A stretch of DNA of 64,000 nt from Cladorhizidae sp. MBARI D1340-BT2 (taxonomy: Eukaryota > Porifera > Demospongiae > Poecilosclerida > Cladorhizidae), in the NCBI GenBank assembly GCA_028752905.1, contig JAQNBH010000013.1, positions 21,573,477 to 21,637,476 on the forward strand, given 5' to 3'. Below the pieces are notes generated by a model that was not told the DNA's origin, did no database searches, and was given only the letters and a program-made list of their open reading frames with translations. Each line of letters starts with the position of its first letter. Positions within the stretch are counted from its first letter, which is position 1. Below, piece after piece: positions 25,392-38,752 of this stretch. A program made the translations under genes and the position numbers.

Positions 25392-26486
25392 TGATATAAA
25401 AATTATCTTTTTTGGGTAAAGTGTAGAACAGTTATGAGCTTTACGGCAAAAAAACAAGATTTTTGGGGGGAAAATGAGAAACATATAGACCAAATTAGGG
25501 CAAATATCAGGATAGAGAACACATAATGAAACCTATCATTCGAATCATATCAAGTCCATTACAGTGAAGTTTGCAGAATATTATGGATGTTTGATATCAA
25601 CAGAGAGCACAGGGAGAGACCAATCTTAATAGCTATATATCAAGTTTATTCAGTGAAGTGTGGAGAATCTATGAAGCTAACCTGTCTAGCATCAAGATAG
25701 AGAACACATAGAGAAACCTATCATTCGAGTCATATCAAGTCCATTACAGTGAAGTATGCATAATAAATGTTTTTTTTGTATCAACAGAGAGCACAGAGAG
25801 AGACCTGTCTTAATAGCTATATATCAATGAAGTTTGGAGAATCCATGAAGCTAACATATTTAGCATCAAGAGAGAGCAGAGAGAAACCTATCTTGTGATT
25901 CTATCAAGTCCATTACTGTGAAGTATGCAGAATATACGGATGTTTGGTATCAAGAGAGAGAACAGAGAGAGGCCTACCTTTAGAGCTATATATCAAGTCT
26001 ATTAATTGAAGTGTAGAGAATCTATGAAGCTAACATGTTTAGCACAAGATAGAGAACACTGAGAGATACCTATCTTGCAAGTCCATTACAGTGAAGTGTG
26101 CAGAATATATGGATGTTTGGTATCAAGAGAGAGCACTTAGAGAGTCCTATCTTAATAGCTATACATCAACTCTATTCAGTGAAGTGTGGATAATCTACGA
26201 AGCTAACATGTTTACCATCAAGTAAGAGTACAATTCATAACTGCCCTAATTAACAAGACCATGTCCCAGATTTTGTCAACTGATAGAGAAGGCCCTTATC
26301 TGCAACATGTCAACAGATTATCAATAAATGTAGTGGTTTTTCACTGGCAGGCCACCGCTTTGGCAACTGGAAAACGCCAGGAAATATCGCAAACCTTACC
26401 ACTTCAAATCACCATAACTTACTAATACTTAGAGTACTCAAACTTTTGGCACGTACAAAAGACAGATAATTAGAAGGGCTATCCGA
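25392..26486 (+). repeat. Unit 29, long (L), 1095 bp
   Basis: A1 caggatagag, A4 agatagag, B2-T, accatgtccc, acttacta, end atccga. Confidence 0.96.
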
Positions 26487-27053
26487 TGATATAAAAATTA
26501 TCTTTTTTGGATAAAGTTTAGAAAAGTTATGAGCTTTACGGCAAAAAAACAAGATTTTTGGGGGGAAAATGAGAAACATATAGACCAAATTAGGGCAAAT
26601 ATCAAGATAGAGAACACATAATGAAACCTATCATTCGAATCATATCAAGTCCATTACAGTGAAGTGTGCAGAATATATGGATGTTTGTATCAAGAGAGAG
26701 CACTTAGAGAGTCCTATGTTAATAGCTTTACATCAAGTCTATTCAGTGAAGTGTGGATAATCTACGAAGCTAACATGTTTAGCATCAAGTAAGAGTACAA
26801 TTCATAACTGCCCTAATTAACAAGACCATGTCCCAGATTTTGTCAACTGATAGAGAAGGCCCTTATCTGCAACATGTCAACAGATTATCAATAAATGTAG
26901 TGGTTTTTCACTGGCAGGCCACCGCTTTGGCAACTGGAAAACGCCAGGAAATATCGCAAACCTTACCACTTCAAATCACCATAACTTGCTAATACTTAGA
27001 GTACTCAAACTTTTGGCACGTATAAAAGACAGATAATTAGAAGGGCTATCCGG
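26487..27053 (+). repeat. Unit 30, short (S), 567 bp
   Basis: Unit 18 type with the rare gcacgtataaaag in the tail. Confidence 0.96.
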
Positions 27054-28148
27054 TGATATAAAAATTATCTTTTTTGGGTAAAGTGTAGAACAGTTATGAG
27101 CTTTACGGCAAAAAAACAAGATTTTTGGGGGGAAAATGAGAAACATATAGACCAAATTAGGGCAAATATCAAGATAGAGAACACATAATGAAACCTATCA
27201 TTCGAATCATATCAAGTCCATTACAGTGAAGTTTGCAGAATATTATGGATGTTTGATATCAACAGAGAGCACAGGGAGAGACCAATCTTAATAGCTATAT
27301 ATCAAGTTTATTCAGTGAAGTGTGGAGAATCTATGAAGCTAACCTGTCTAGCATCAAGATAGAGAACACATAGAGAAACCTATCATTCGAGTCATATCAA
27401 GTCCATTACAGTGAAGTATGCATAATAAATGTTTTTTTTGTATCAACAGAGAGCACAGAGAGAGACCTGTCTTAATAGCTATATATCAATGAAGTTTGGA
27501 GAATCCATGAAGCTAACATATTTAGCATCAAGAGAGAGCAGAGAGAAACCTATCTTGTGATTCTATCAAGTCCATTACTGTGAAGTATGCAGAATATACG
27601 GATGTTTGGTATCAAGAGAGAGAACAGAGAGAGGCCTACCTTTAGAGCTATATATCAAGTCTATTAATTGAAGTGTAGAGAATCTATGAAGCTAACATGT
27701 TTAGCACAAGATAGAGAACACTGAGAGATACCTATCTTGCAAGTCCATTACAGTGAAGTGTGCAGAATATATGGATGTTTGGTATCAAGAGAGAGCACTT
27801 AGAGAGTCCTATCTTAATAGCTATACATCAACTCTATTCAGTGAAGTGTGGATAATCTACGAAGCTAACATGTTTACCATCAAGTAAGAGTACAATTCAT
27901 AACTGCCCTAATTAACAAGACCATGTCCCAGATTTTGTCAACTGATAGAGAAGGCCCTTATCTGCAACATGTCAACAGATTATCAATAAATGTAGTGGTT
28001 TTTCACTGGCAGGCCACCGCTTTGGCAACTGGAAAACGCCAGGAAATATCGCAAACCTTACCACTTCAAATCACCATAACTTACTAATACTTAGAGTACT
28101 CAAACTTTTGGCACGTACAAAAGACAGATAATTAGAAGGGCTATCCGA
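27054..28148 (+). repeat. Unit 31, long (L), 1095 bp
   Basis: A1 caagatagag as in unit 19, B2-T, agatagag, then the unit 15 type tail (accatgtccc, acttacta, end atccga). Confidence 0.96.
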
Positions 28149-29426
28149 TGATATAAAAATTATCTTTTTTGGATAAAGTTTAGAAAAGTTATGAGCTTTA
28201 CGGCAAAAAAACAAGATTTTTGGGGGGAAAATGAGAAACATATAGACCAAATTAGGGCAAATATCAAGATAGAGAACACATAATGAAACCTATCATTCGA
28301 ATCATATCAAGTCCATTACAGTGAAGTGTGCAGAATATATGGATGTTTGTATCAAGAGAGAGCACTTAGAGAGTCCTATGTTAATAGCTTTACATCAAGT
28401 CTATTCAGTGAAGTGTGGATAATCTACGAAGCTAACCTGTCTAGCATCAAGATAGAGAACACATAGAGAAACCTATCATTCGAGTCATATCAAGTCCATT
28501 ACAGTGAAGTATGCATAATAAATGTTTTTTTTGTATCAACAGAGAGCACAGGGAGAGACCAATCTTAATAGCTATATATCAAGTTTATTCAGTGAAGTGT
28601 GGAGAATCTATGAAGCTAACCTGTCTAGCATCAAGATAGAGAACACATAGAGAAACCTATCATTCGAGTCATATCAAGTCCATTACAGTGAAGTATGCAT
28701 AATAAATGTTTTTTTTGTATCAACAGAGAGCACAGAGAGAGACCTGTCTTAATAGCTATATATCAATGAAGTTTGGAGAATCCATGAAGCTAACATATTT
28801 AGCATCAAGAGAGAGCAGAGAGAAACCTATCTTGTGATTCTATCAAGTCCATTACTGTGAAGTATGCAGAATATACGGATGTTTGGTATCAAGAGAGAGA
28901 ACAGAGAGAGGCCTACCTTTAGAGCTATATATCAAGTCTATTAATTGAAGTGTAGAGAATCTATGAAGCTAACATGTTTAGCACAAGATAGAGAACACTG
29001 AGAGATACCTATCTTGCAAGTCCATTACAGTGAAGGGTGCAGAATATATGGATGTTTGGTATCAAGAGAGAGCACTTAGAGAGTCCTATCTTAATAGCTA
29101 TACATCAAGTCTATTCAGTGAAGTGTGGATAATCTACGAAGCTAACATGTTTACCATCAAGTAAGAGTACAATTCATAACTGCCCTAATTAACAAGACCA
29201 AAGTCCCAGATTTTGTCAACTGATAGAGAAGGCCCTTATCTGCAACATATCAACAGATTATCAATAAATGTAGTGGTTTTTCACTGGCAGGCCACCGCTT
29301 TGGCAACTGGAAAACGCCAGGAAATATCGCAAACCTTACCACTTCAAATCACCATAACTTGCTAATACTTAGAGTACTCAAAAATGTGGCACTTACAAAA
29401 GACAGATAATTAGAAGGGCTATCCGG
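28149..29426 (+). repeat. Unit 32, extra-long chimera with five quartets, 1278 bp
   Basis: Head-b, then quartets at 28263-28445, 28446-28629, 28630-28803, 28804-28982 and 28983-29155, and a 271-bp tail. Q1 is S-type up to the middle of D, then switches to the long form (gctaacctgtctagc). The second quartet has A2 and B2-T followed by C1 and D1 (cagggagagaccaatc), so a 184-bp C1-D1-A2-B2 segment is duplicated. The last quartet and tail match unit 19 (gaagggtgc, aaaatgtggcactt), except aatcaccat for aatcgccat. Confidence 0.95.
28446..28813 (+). repeat. 184-bp tandem duplication inside unit 32
   Basis: The sequence starting atcaagatagagaacac at 28446 recurs at 28630. The two copies both carry A2 and B2-T, then diverge in C (cagggagagacc at about 28549 against cagagagagacc in the second). 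The junction lies in the shared atcaacagagagcacag. Confidence 0.88.
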
Positions 29427-30520
29427 TGATATAAAAATTATCTTTTTTGGGTAAAGTGTAGAACAGTTATGAGCTTTACGGCAAAAAAACAAGATTTTTG
29501 GGGGGGAAATGAGAAACATATAGACCAAATTAGGGCAAATATCAAGATAGAGAACACATAATGAAACCTATCATTCGAATCATATCAAGTCCATTACAGT
29601 GAAGTGTGCAGAATATATGGATGTTTGTATCAAGAGAGAGCACTTAGAGAGTCCTATCTTAATAGCTTTACATCAAGTCTATTCAGTGAAGTGTGGATAA
29701 TCTACGAAGCTAACATGTTTAGCATCAAGATAGAGAACACATAGAGAAACCTATCCTTCGAGTCATATCAAGTCCATTACAGTGAAGTGTGCATAATAAA
29801 TGGGTTTTTGGTATCAACAGAGAGCACAGAGAGAGACCTGTCTTAATAGCTATATATCAATGAAGTTTGGAGAATCCATGAAGCTTACATATTTAGCATC
29901 AAGAGAGAGCAGAGAGAAACCTATCTTGTGATTCTATCAAGTCCATTACTGTGAAGTATGCAGAATATACAGATGTTTGGTATCAAGAGAGAGAACAGAG
30001 AGAGGACTACCTTTAGAGCTATATATCAAGTCTATTAATTGAAGTGTAGAGAATCTATGAAGCTAACATGTTTAGCTCAAGATAGAGAACACTGAGAGAT
30101 ACCTATCTTGCAAGTCCATTACAGTGAAGTGTGCAGAATATATGGATGTTTGATATCAAGAGAGAGCACTTAGAGAGTCCTATCTTAATAGCTATACATC
30201 AAGTCTATTCAGTGAAGTGTGGATAATCTACGAAGCTAACATGTTTAGCATCAAGTAAGAGTACAATTCATAACTGCCCTAATTAACAAGACCAAAGTCC
30301 CAGATTTTGTCAACTGATAGAGAAGGCCCTTATCTCCAACATGTCAACAGATTATCAATAAATGTAGTGGTTTTTCACTGGCAGGCCACCGCTTTGGCAA
30401 CTGGAAAACGCCAGGAAATATCGCAAACCTTACCACTTCAAATCACCATAACTTGCTAATACTTAGAGTACTCAAACTTTTGGCACGTACAAAAGACAGA
30501 TAATTAGAAGGGCTATCCGG
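29427..30520 (+). repeat. Unit 33, L', 1094 bp
   Basis: Head-a with T5G7A3, tagacc; S-type Q1; L' markers as in unit 20, including B2 aatgggtttttgg; aacttttgg; end atccgg. Confidence 0.95.
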
Positions 30521-31617
30521 TGATATAAAAATTATCTTTTTTGGGTAAAGTGTAGAACAGTTATGAGCTTTACGGCAAAAAAACAAGATTTTTGGGGGGG
30601 AAAATGAGAAACATATAGACCAAATTAGGGCAAATATCAAGATAGAGAACACATAATGAAACCTATCATTCGAATCATATCAAGTCCATTACAGTGAAGT
30701 TTGCAGAATATTATGGATGTTTGATATCAACAGAGAGCACAGGGAGAGACCAATCTTAATAGCTATATATCAAGTTTATTCAGTGAAGTGTGGAGAATCT
30801 ATGAAGCTAACCTGTCTAGCATCAAGATAGAGAACACATAGAGAAACCTATCATTCGAGTCATATCAAGTCCATTACAGTGAAGTATGCATAATAAATGG
30901 GTTTTTGGTATCAACAGAGAGCACAGAGAGAGACCTGTCTTAATAGCTATATATCAATGAAGTTTGGAGAATCCATGAAGCTAACATATTTAGCATCAAG
31001 AGAGAGCAGAGAGAAACCTATCTTGTGATTCTATCAAGTCCATTACTGTGAAGTATGCAGAATATACGGATGTTTGGTATCAAGAGAGAGAACAGAGAGA
31101 GGCCTACCTTTAGAGCTATATATCAAGTCTATTAATTGAAGTGTAGAGAATCTATGAAGCTAACATGTTTAGCACAAGATAGAGAACACTGAGAGATACC
31201 TATCTTGCAAGTCCATTACAGTGAAGGGTGCAGAATATATGGATGTTTGGTATCAAGAGAGAGCACTTAGAGAGTCCTATCTTAATAGCTATACATCAAG
31301 TCTATTCAGTGAAGTGTGGATAATCTACGAAGCTAACATGTTTACCATCAAGTAAGAGTACAATTCATAACTGCCCTAATTAACAAGACCAAAGTCCCAG
31401 ATTTTGTCAACTGATAGAGAAGGCCCTTATCTGCAACATATCAACAGATTATCAATAAATGTAGTGGTTTTTCACTGGCAGGCCACCGCTTTGGCAACTG
31501 GAAAACGCCAGGAAATATCGCAAACCTTACCACTTCAAATCGCCATAACTTGCTAATACTTAGAGTACTCAAAAATGTGGCACTTACAAAAGACAGATAA
31601 TTAGAAGGGCTATCCGG
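30521..31617 (+). repeat. Unit 34, long (L), 1097 bp
   Basis: T5G7A4 in the head gives one extra base, hence the longest four-quartet unit. B2-G, B3 gcagaatata, gaagggtgc, caagtctattc, aatcgccat, aaaatgtggcactt, end atccgg. Confidence 0.96.
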
Positions 31618-32711
31618 TGATATAAAAATTATCTTTTTTGGGTAAAGTGTAGAACAGTTATGAGCTTTACGGCAAAAAAACAAGATTTTTGGGGGGGAAA
31701 TGAGAAACATATAGACCAAATTAGGGCAAATATCAAGATAGAGAACACATAATGAAACCTATCATTCGAATCATATCAAGTCCATTACAGTGAAGTGTGC
31801 AGAATATATGGATGTTTGTATCAAGAGAGAGCACTTAGAGAGTCCTATCTTAATAGCTTTACATCAAGTCTATTCAGTGAAGTGTGGATAATCTACGAAG
31901 CTAACATGTTTAGCATCAAGATAGAGAACACATAGAGAAACCTATCCTTCGAGTCATATCAAGTCCATTACAGTGAAGTGTGCATAATAAATGGATTTTT
32001 GGTATCAACAGAGAGCACAGAGAGAGACCTGTCTTAATAGCTATATATCAATGAAGTTTGGAGAATCCATGAAGCTTACATATTTAGCATCAAGAGAGAG
32101 CAGAGAGAAACCTATCTTGTGATTCTATCAAGTCCATTACTGTGAAGTATGCAGAATATACAGATGTTTGGTATCAAGAGAGAGAACAGAGGGAGGACTA
32201 CCTTTAGAGCTATATATCAAGTCTATTAATTGAAGTGTAGAGAATCTATGAAGCTAACATGTTTAGCTCAAGATAGAGAACACTGAGAGATACCTATCTT
32301 GCAAGTCCATTACAGTGAAGTGTGCAGAATATATGGATGTTTGATATCAAGAGAGAGCACTTAGAGAGTCCTATCTTAATAGCTATACATCAAGTCTATT
32401 CAGTGAAGTGTGGATAATCTACGAAGCTAACATGTTTAGCATCAAGTAAGAGTACAATTCATAACTGCCCTAATTAACAAGACCAAAGTCCCAGATTTTG
32501 TCAACTGATAGAGAAGGCCCTTATCTCCAACATGTCAACAGATTATCAATAAATGTAGTGGTTTTTCACTGGCAGGCCACCGCTTTGGCAACTGGAAAAC
32601 GCCAGGAAATATCGCAAACCTTACCACTTCAAATCACCATAACTTGCTAATACTTAGAGTACTCAAACTTTTGGCACGTACAAAAGACAGATAATTAGAA
32701 GGGCTATCCGG
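31618..32711 (+). repeat. Unit 35, L', 1094 bp
   Basis: T5G7A3; S-type Q1; B2 aatggatttttgg; private cagagggaggacta (g at 32192); ctccaacatg; aacttttgg; end atccgg. Confidence 0.95.
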
Positions 32712-33807
32712 TGATATAAAAATTATCTTTTTTGGGTAAAGTGTAGAACAGTTATGAGCTTTACGGCAAAAAAACAAGATTTTTGGGGGGAAAATGAGAA
32801 ACATATAGACCAAATTAGGGCAAATATCAAGATAGAGAACACATAATGAAACCTATCATTCGAATCATATCAAGTCCATTACAGTGAAGTTTGCAGAATA
32901 TTATGGATGTTTGATATCAACAGAGAGCACAGGGAGAGACCAATCTTAATAGCTATATATCAAGTTTATTCAGTGAAGTGTGGAGAATCTATGAAGCTAA
33001 CCTGTCTAGCATCAAGATAGAGAACACATAGAGAAACCTATCATTCGAGTCATATCAAGTCCATTACAGTGAAGTATGCATAATAAATGGGTTTTTGGTA
33101 TCAACAGAGAGCACAGAGAGAGACCTGTCTTAATAGCTATATATCAATGAAGTTTGGAGAATCCATGAAGCTAACATATTTAGCATCAAGAGAGAGCAGA
33201 GAGAAACCTATCTTGTGATTCTATCAAGTCCATTACTGTGAAGTATGCAGAATATACGGATGTTTGGTATCAAGAGAGAGAACAGAGAGAGGCCTACCTT
33301 TAGAGCTATATATCAAGTCTATTAATTGAAGTGTAGAGAATCTATGAAGCTAACATGTTTAGCACAAGATAGAGAACACTGAGAGATACCTATCTTGCAA
33401 GTCCATTACAGTGAAGGGTGCAGAATATATGGATGTTTGGTATCAAGAGAGAGCACTTAGAGAGTCCTATCTTAATAGCTATACATCAAGTCTATTCAGT
33501 GAAGTGTGGATAATCTACGAAGCTAACATGTTTACCATCAAGTAAGAGTACAATTCATAACTGCCCTAATTAACAAGACCAAAGTCCCAGATTTTGTCAA
33601 CTGATAGAGAAGGCCCTTATCTGCAACATATCAACAGATTATCAATAAATGTAGTGGTTTTTCACTGGCAGGCCACCGCTTTGGCAACTGGAAAACGCCA
33701 GGAAATATCGCAAACCTTACCACTTCAAATCGCCATAACTTGCTAATACTTAGAGTACTCAAAAATGTGGCACTTACAAAAGACAGATAATTAGAAGGGC
33801 TATCCGG
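32712..33807 (+). repeat. Unit 36, long (L), 1096 bp
   Basis: As unit 34 but with T5G6A4. It is preceded by L' and followed by L''. Confidence 0.96.
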
Positions 33808-34901
33808 TGATATAAAAATTATCTTTTTTGGGTAAAGTGTAGAACAGTTATGAGCTTTACGGCAAAAAAACAAGATTTTTGGGGGGGAAATGAGAAACAT
33901 ATAGACCAAATTAGGGCAAATATCAAGATAGAGAACACATAATGAAACCTATCATTCGAATCATATCAAGTCCATTACAGTGAAGTGTGCAGAATATATG
34001 GATGTTTGTATCAAGAGAGAGCACTTAGAGAGTCCTATCTTAATAGCTTTACATCAAGTTTATTCAGTGAAGTGTGGAGAATCTATGAAGCTAACCTGTC
34101 TAGCATCAAGATAGAGAACACATAGAGAAACCTATCATTCGAGTCATATCAAGTCCATTACAGTGAAGTATGCATAATAAATGGGTTTTTGGTATCAACA
34201 GAGAGCACAGAGAGAGACCTGTCTTAATAGCTATATATCAATGAAGTTTGGAGAATCCATGAAGCTAACATATTTAGCATCAAGAGAGAGCAGAGAGAAA
34301 CCTATCTTGTGATTCTATCAAGTCCATTACTGTGAAGTATGCAGAATATACGGATGTTTGGTATCAAGAGAGAGAACAGAGAGAGGCCTACCTTTAGAGC
34401 TATATATCAAGTCTATTAATTGAAGTGTAGAGAATCTATGAAGCTAACATGTTTAGCACAAGATAGAGAACACTGAGAGATACCTATCTTGCAAGTCCAT
34501 TACAGTGAAGGGTGCAGAATATATGGATGTTTGGTATCAAGAGAGAGCACTTAGAGAGTCCTATCTTAATAGCTATACATCAAGTCTATTCAGTGAAGTG
34601 TGGATAATCTACGAAGCTAACATGTTTACCATCAAGTAAGAGTACAATTCATAACTGCCCTAATTAACAAGACCAAAGTCCCAGATTTTGTCAACTGATA
34701 GAGAAGGCCCTTATCTGCAACATATCAACAGATTATCAATAAATGTAGTGGTTTTTCACTGGCAGGCCACCGCTTTGGCAACTGGAAAACGCCAGGAAAT
34801 ATCGCAAACCTTACCACTTCAAATCGCCATAACTTGCTAATACTTAGAGTACTCAAAAATGTGGCACTTACAAAAGACAGATAATTAGAAGGGCTATCCG
34901 G
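33808..34901 (+). repeat. Unit 37, L'' (Q1 switches from S to L type), 1094 bp
   Basis: B and C of Q1 are S-type (gaagtgtgc, agctttac), but D1 is long-type (caagtttattcagtg, ggagaatctatg). The rest is the unit 34/36 type with B2-G, gaagggtgc, aatcgccat. The exchange point lies between agctttac and tttattc, near 34055-34060. Confidence 0.95.
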
Positions 34902-35995
34902 TGATATAAAAATTATCTTTTTTGGGTAAAGTGTAGAACAGTTATGAGCTTTACGGCAAAAAAACAAGATTTTTGGGGGGGAAATGAGAAACATATAGAC
35001 CAAATTAGGGCAAATATCAAGATAGAGAACACATAATGAAACCTATCATTCGAATCATATCAAGTCCATTACAGTGAAGTGTGCAGAATATATGGATGTT
35101 TGTATCAAGAGAGAGCACTTAGAGAGTCCTATCTTAATAGCTTTACATCAAGTCTATTCAGTGAAGTGTGGATAATCTACGAAGCTAACATGTTTAGCAT
35201 CAAGATAGAGAACACATAGAGAAACCTATCCTTCGAGTCATATCAAGTCCATTACAGTGAAGTGTGCATAATAAATGGATTTTTGGTATCAACAGAGAGC
35301 ACAGAGAGAGACCTGTCTTAATAGCTATATATCAATGAAGTTTGGAGAATCCATGAAGCTTACATATTTAGCATCAAGAGAGAGCAGAGAGAAACCTATC
35401 TTGTGATTCTATCAAGTCCATTACTGTGAAGTATGCAGAATATACAGATGTTTGGTATCAAGAGAGAGAACAGAGAGAGGACTACCTTTAGAGCTATATA
35501 TCAAGTCTATTAATTGAAGTGTAGAGAATCTATGAAGCTAACATGTTTAGCTCAAGATAGAGAACACTGAGAGATACCTATCTTGCAAGTCCATTACAGT
35601 GAAGTGTGCAGAATATATGGATGTTTGATATCAAGAGAGAGCACTTAGAGAGTCCTATCTTAATAGCTATACATCAAGTCTATTCAGTGAAGTGTGGATA
35701 ATCTACGAAGCTAACATGTTTAGCATCAAGTAAGAGTACAATTCATAACTGCCCTAATTAACAAGACCAAAGTCCCAGATTTTGTCAACTGATAGAGAAG
35801 GCCCTTATCTCCAACATGTCAACAGATTATCAATAAATGTAGTGGTTTTTCACTGGCAGGCCACCGCTTTGGCAACTGGAAAACGCCAGGAAATATCGCA
35901 AACCTTACCACTTCAAATCACCATAACTTGCTAATACTTAGAGTACTCAAAATTTTGGCACGTACAAAAGACAGATAATTAGAAGGGCTATCCGG
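34902..35995 (+). repeat. Unit 38, L', 1094 bp
   Basis: T5G7A3; S-type Q1; aatggattttt; ctccaacatg; tail marker aaaattttggcacg, which always precedes head-c; end atccgg. Confidence 0.95.
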
Positions 35996-37089
35996 TGATA
36001 TAAAAATTATCTTTTTTGGGTAAAGTGTAGAAAAGTTATGAGATTTACGGCCAAAAAAAAAGATTTTTGTGGGAAAAATGAGAAACATATAGACCAAATT
36101 AGGGCAAATATCAAGATAGAGAACACATAATGAAACCTATCATTCGAATCATATCAAGTCCATTACAGTGAAGTGTGCAGAATATATGGATGTTTGTATC
36201 AAGAGAGAGCACTTAGAGAGTCCTATCTTAATAGCTTTACATCAAGTCTATTCAGTGAAGTGTGGATAATCTACGAAGCTAACATGTTTAGCATCAAGAT
36301 AGAGAACACATAGAGAAACCTATCCTTCGAGTCATATCAAGTCCATTACAGTGAAGTGTGCATAATAAATGGATTTTTGGTATCAACAGAGAGCACAGAG
36401 AGAGACCTGTCTTAATAGCTATATATCAATGAAGTTTGGAGAATCCATGAAGCTTACATATTTAGCATCAAGAGAGAGCAGAGAGAAACCTATCTTGTGA
36501 TTCTATCAAGTCCATTACTGTGAAGTATGCAGAATATACAGATGTTTGGTATCAAGAGAGAGAACAGAGAGAGGACTACCTTTAGAGCTATATATCAAGT
36601 CTATTAATTGAAGTGTAGAGAATCTATGAAGCTAACATGTTTAGCTCAAGATAGAGAACACTGAGAGATACCTATCTTGCAAGTCCATTACAGTGAAGTG
36701 TGCAGAATATATGGATGTTTGATATCAAGAGAGAGCACTTAGAGAGTCCTATCTTAATAGCTATACATCAAGTCTATTCAGTGAAGTGTGGATAATCTAC
36801 GAAGCTAACATGTTTAGCATCAAGTAAGAGTACAATTCATAACTGCCCTAATTAACAAGACCAAAGTCCCAGATTTTGTCAACTGATAGAGAAGGCCCTT
36901 ATCTCCAACATGTCAACAGATTATCAATAAATGTAGTGGTTTTTCACTGGCAGGCCACCGCTTTGGCAACTGGAAAACGCCAGGAAATATCGCAAACCTT
37001 ACCACTTCAAATCACCATAACTTGCTAATACTTAGAGTACTCAAAATTTTGGCACGTACAAAAGACAGATAATTAGAAGGGCTATCCGG
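35996..37089 (+). repeat. Unit 39, L' with head-c, 1094 bp
   Basis: First head-c unit: gagatttacggcc, A9, then tttttgtgggaaaaa. Otherwise as unit 38. It is the unit missing from the second copy of the 33808/39849 block, probably removed or added by unequal exchange. Confidence 0.95.
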
Positions 37090-38185
37090 TGATATAAAAA
37101 TTATCTTTTTTGGGTAAAGTGTAGAAAAGTTATGAGATTTACGGCCAAAAAAAAAGATTTTTGTGGGAAAAATGAGAAACATATAGACCAAATTAGGGCA
37201 AATATCAAGATAGAGAACACATAATGAAACCTATCATTCGAATCATATCAAGTCCATTACAGTGAAGTTTGCAGAATATTATGGATGTTTGATATCAACA
37301 GAGAGCACAGGGAGAGACCAATCTTAATAGATATATATCAAGTTTATTCAGTGAAGTGTGGAGAATCTATGAAGCTAACCTGTCTAGCATCAAGATAGAG
37401 AACACATAGAGAAACCTATCATTCGAGTCATATCAAGTCCATTACAGTGAAGTATGCATAATAAATGTTTTTTTTGTATCAACAGAGAGCACAGAGAGAG
37501 ACCTGTCTTAATAGCTATATATCAATGAAGTTTGGAGAATCCATGAAGCTAACATATTTAGCATCAAGAGAGAGCAGAGAGAAACCTATCTTGTGATTCT
37601 ATCAAGTCCATTACTGTGAAGTATGCAAAATATACGGATGTTTGGTATCAAGAGAGAGAACAGAGAGAGGCCTACCTTTAGAGCTATATATCAAGTCTAT
37701 TAATTGAAGTGTAGAGAATCTATGAAGCTAACATGTTTAGCACAAGATAGAGAACACTGAGAGATACCTATCTTGCAAGTCCATTACAGTGAAGTGTGCA
37801 GAATATATGGATGTTTGGTATCAAGAGAGAGCACTTAGAGAGTCCTATCTTAATAGCTATACATCAACTCTATTCAGTGAAGTGTGGATAATCTACGAAG
37901 CTAACATGTTTACCATCAAGTAAGAGTACAATTCATAACTGCCCTAATTAACAAGACCAAAGTCCCAGATTTTGTCAACTGATAGAGAAGGCCCTTATCT
38001 GCAACATATCAACAGATTATCAATAAATGTAGTGGTTTTTCACTGGCAGGCCACCGCTTTGGCAACTGGAAAACGCCAGGAAATATCGCAAACCTTACCA
38101 CTTCAAATCACCATAACTTGCTAATACTTAGAGTACTCAAAAATTTGGCACGTACAAAAGACAGATAATTAGAAGGGCTATCAGG
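37090..38185 (+). repeat. Unit 40, long (L) with head-c, 1096 bp
   Basis: Head-c; long-type Q1 with aatagatatatatc instead of aatagctatatatc; B2-T; B3 gcaaaatata; aatcaccat; end atcagg. Same type as units 45, 54 and 70. Confidence 0.96.
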
Positions 38186-38752
38186 TGATATAAAAATTAT
38201 CTTTTTTGGATAAAGTTTAGAAAAGTTATGAGCTTTACGGCAAAAAAAAAAGATTTTTGGGGGGAAAATGAGAAACATATAGACCAAATTAGGGCAAATA
38301 TCAAGATAGAGAACACATAATGAAACCTATCATTCGAATCATATCAAGTCCATTACAGTGAAGTGTGCAGAATATATGGATGTTTGTATCAAGAGAGAGC
38401 ACTTAGAGAGTCCTATGTTAATAGCTTTACATCAAGTCTATTCAGTGAAGTGTGGATAATCTACGAAGCTAACATGTTTAGCATCAAGTAAGAGTACAAT
38501 TCATAACTGCCCTAATTAACAAGACCATGTCCCAGATTTTGTCAACTGATAGAGAAGGCCCTTATCTGCAACATGTCAACAGATTATCAATAAATGTAGT
38601 GGTTTTTCACTGGCAGGCAACCGCTTTGGCAACTGGAAAACGCCAGGAAATATCGCAAACCTTACCACTTCAAATCACCATAACTTGCTAATACTTAGAG
38701 TACTCAAACTTTTGGCACGTACAAAAGACAGATAATTAGAAGGGCTATCCGG
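38186..38752 (+). repeat. Unit 41, short (S), 567 bp
   Basis: Head-b, A10, accatgtccc, ggcaacc, end atccgg: the same S subtype as in the first 10 kb. Confidence 0.96.

Larger units (their letters stand above)
22068..27053 (+). repeat. Higher-order repeat: three tandem L-S dimers of 1662 bp (poly-T subfamily)
   Basis: 22068-23729, 23730-25391 and 25392-27053 each pair a 1095-bp L (B2-T, accatgtccc tail, acttacta, unit end atccga) with a 567-bp S (ggccacc). The same dimer also occurs at 12701-14362 and 19310-20971, and in near-identical form (1661 bp) at 14363-16023. Confidence 0.9.
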
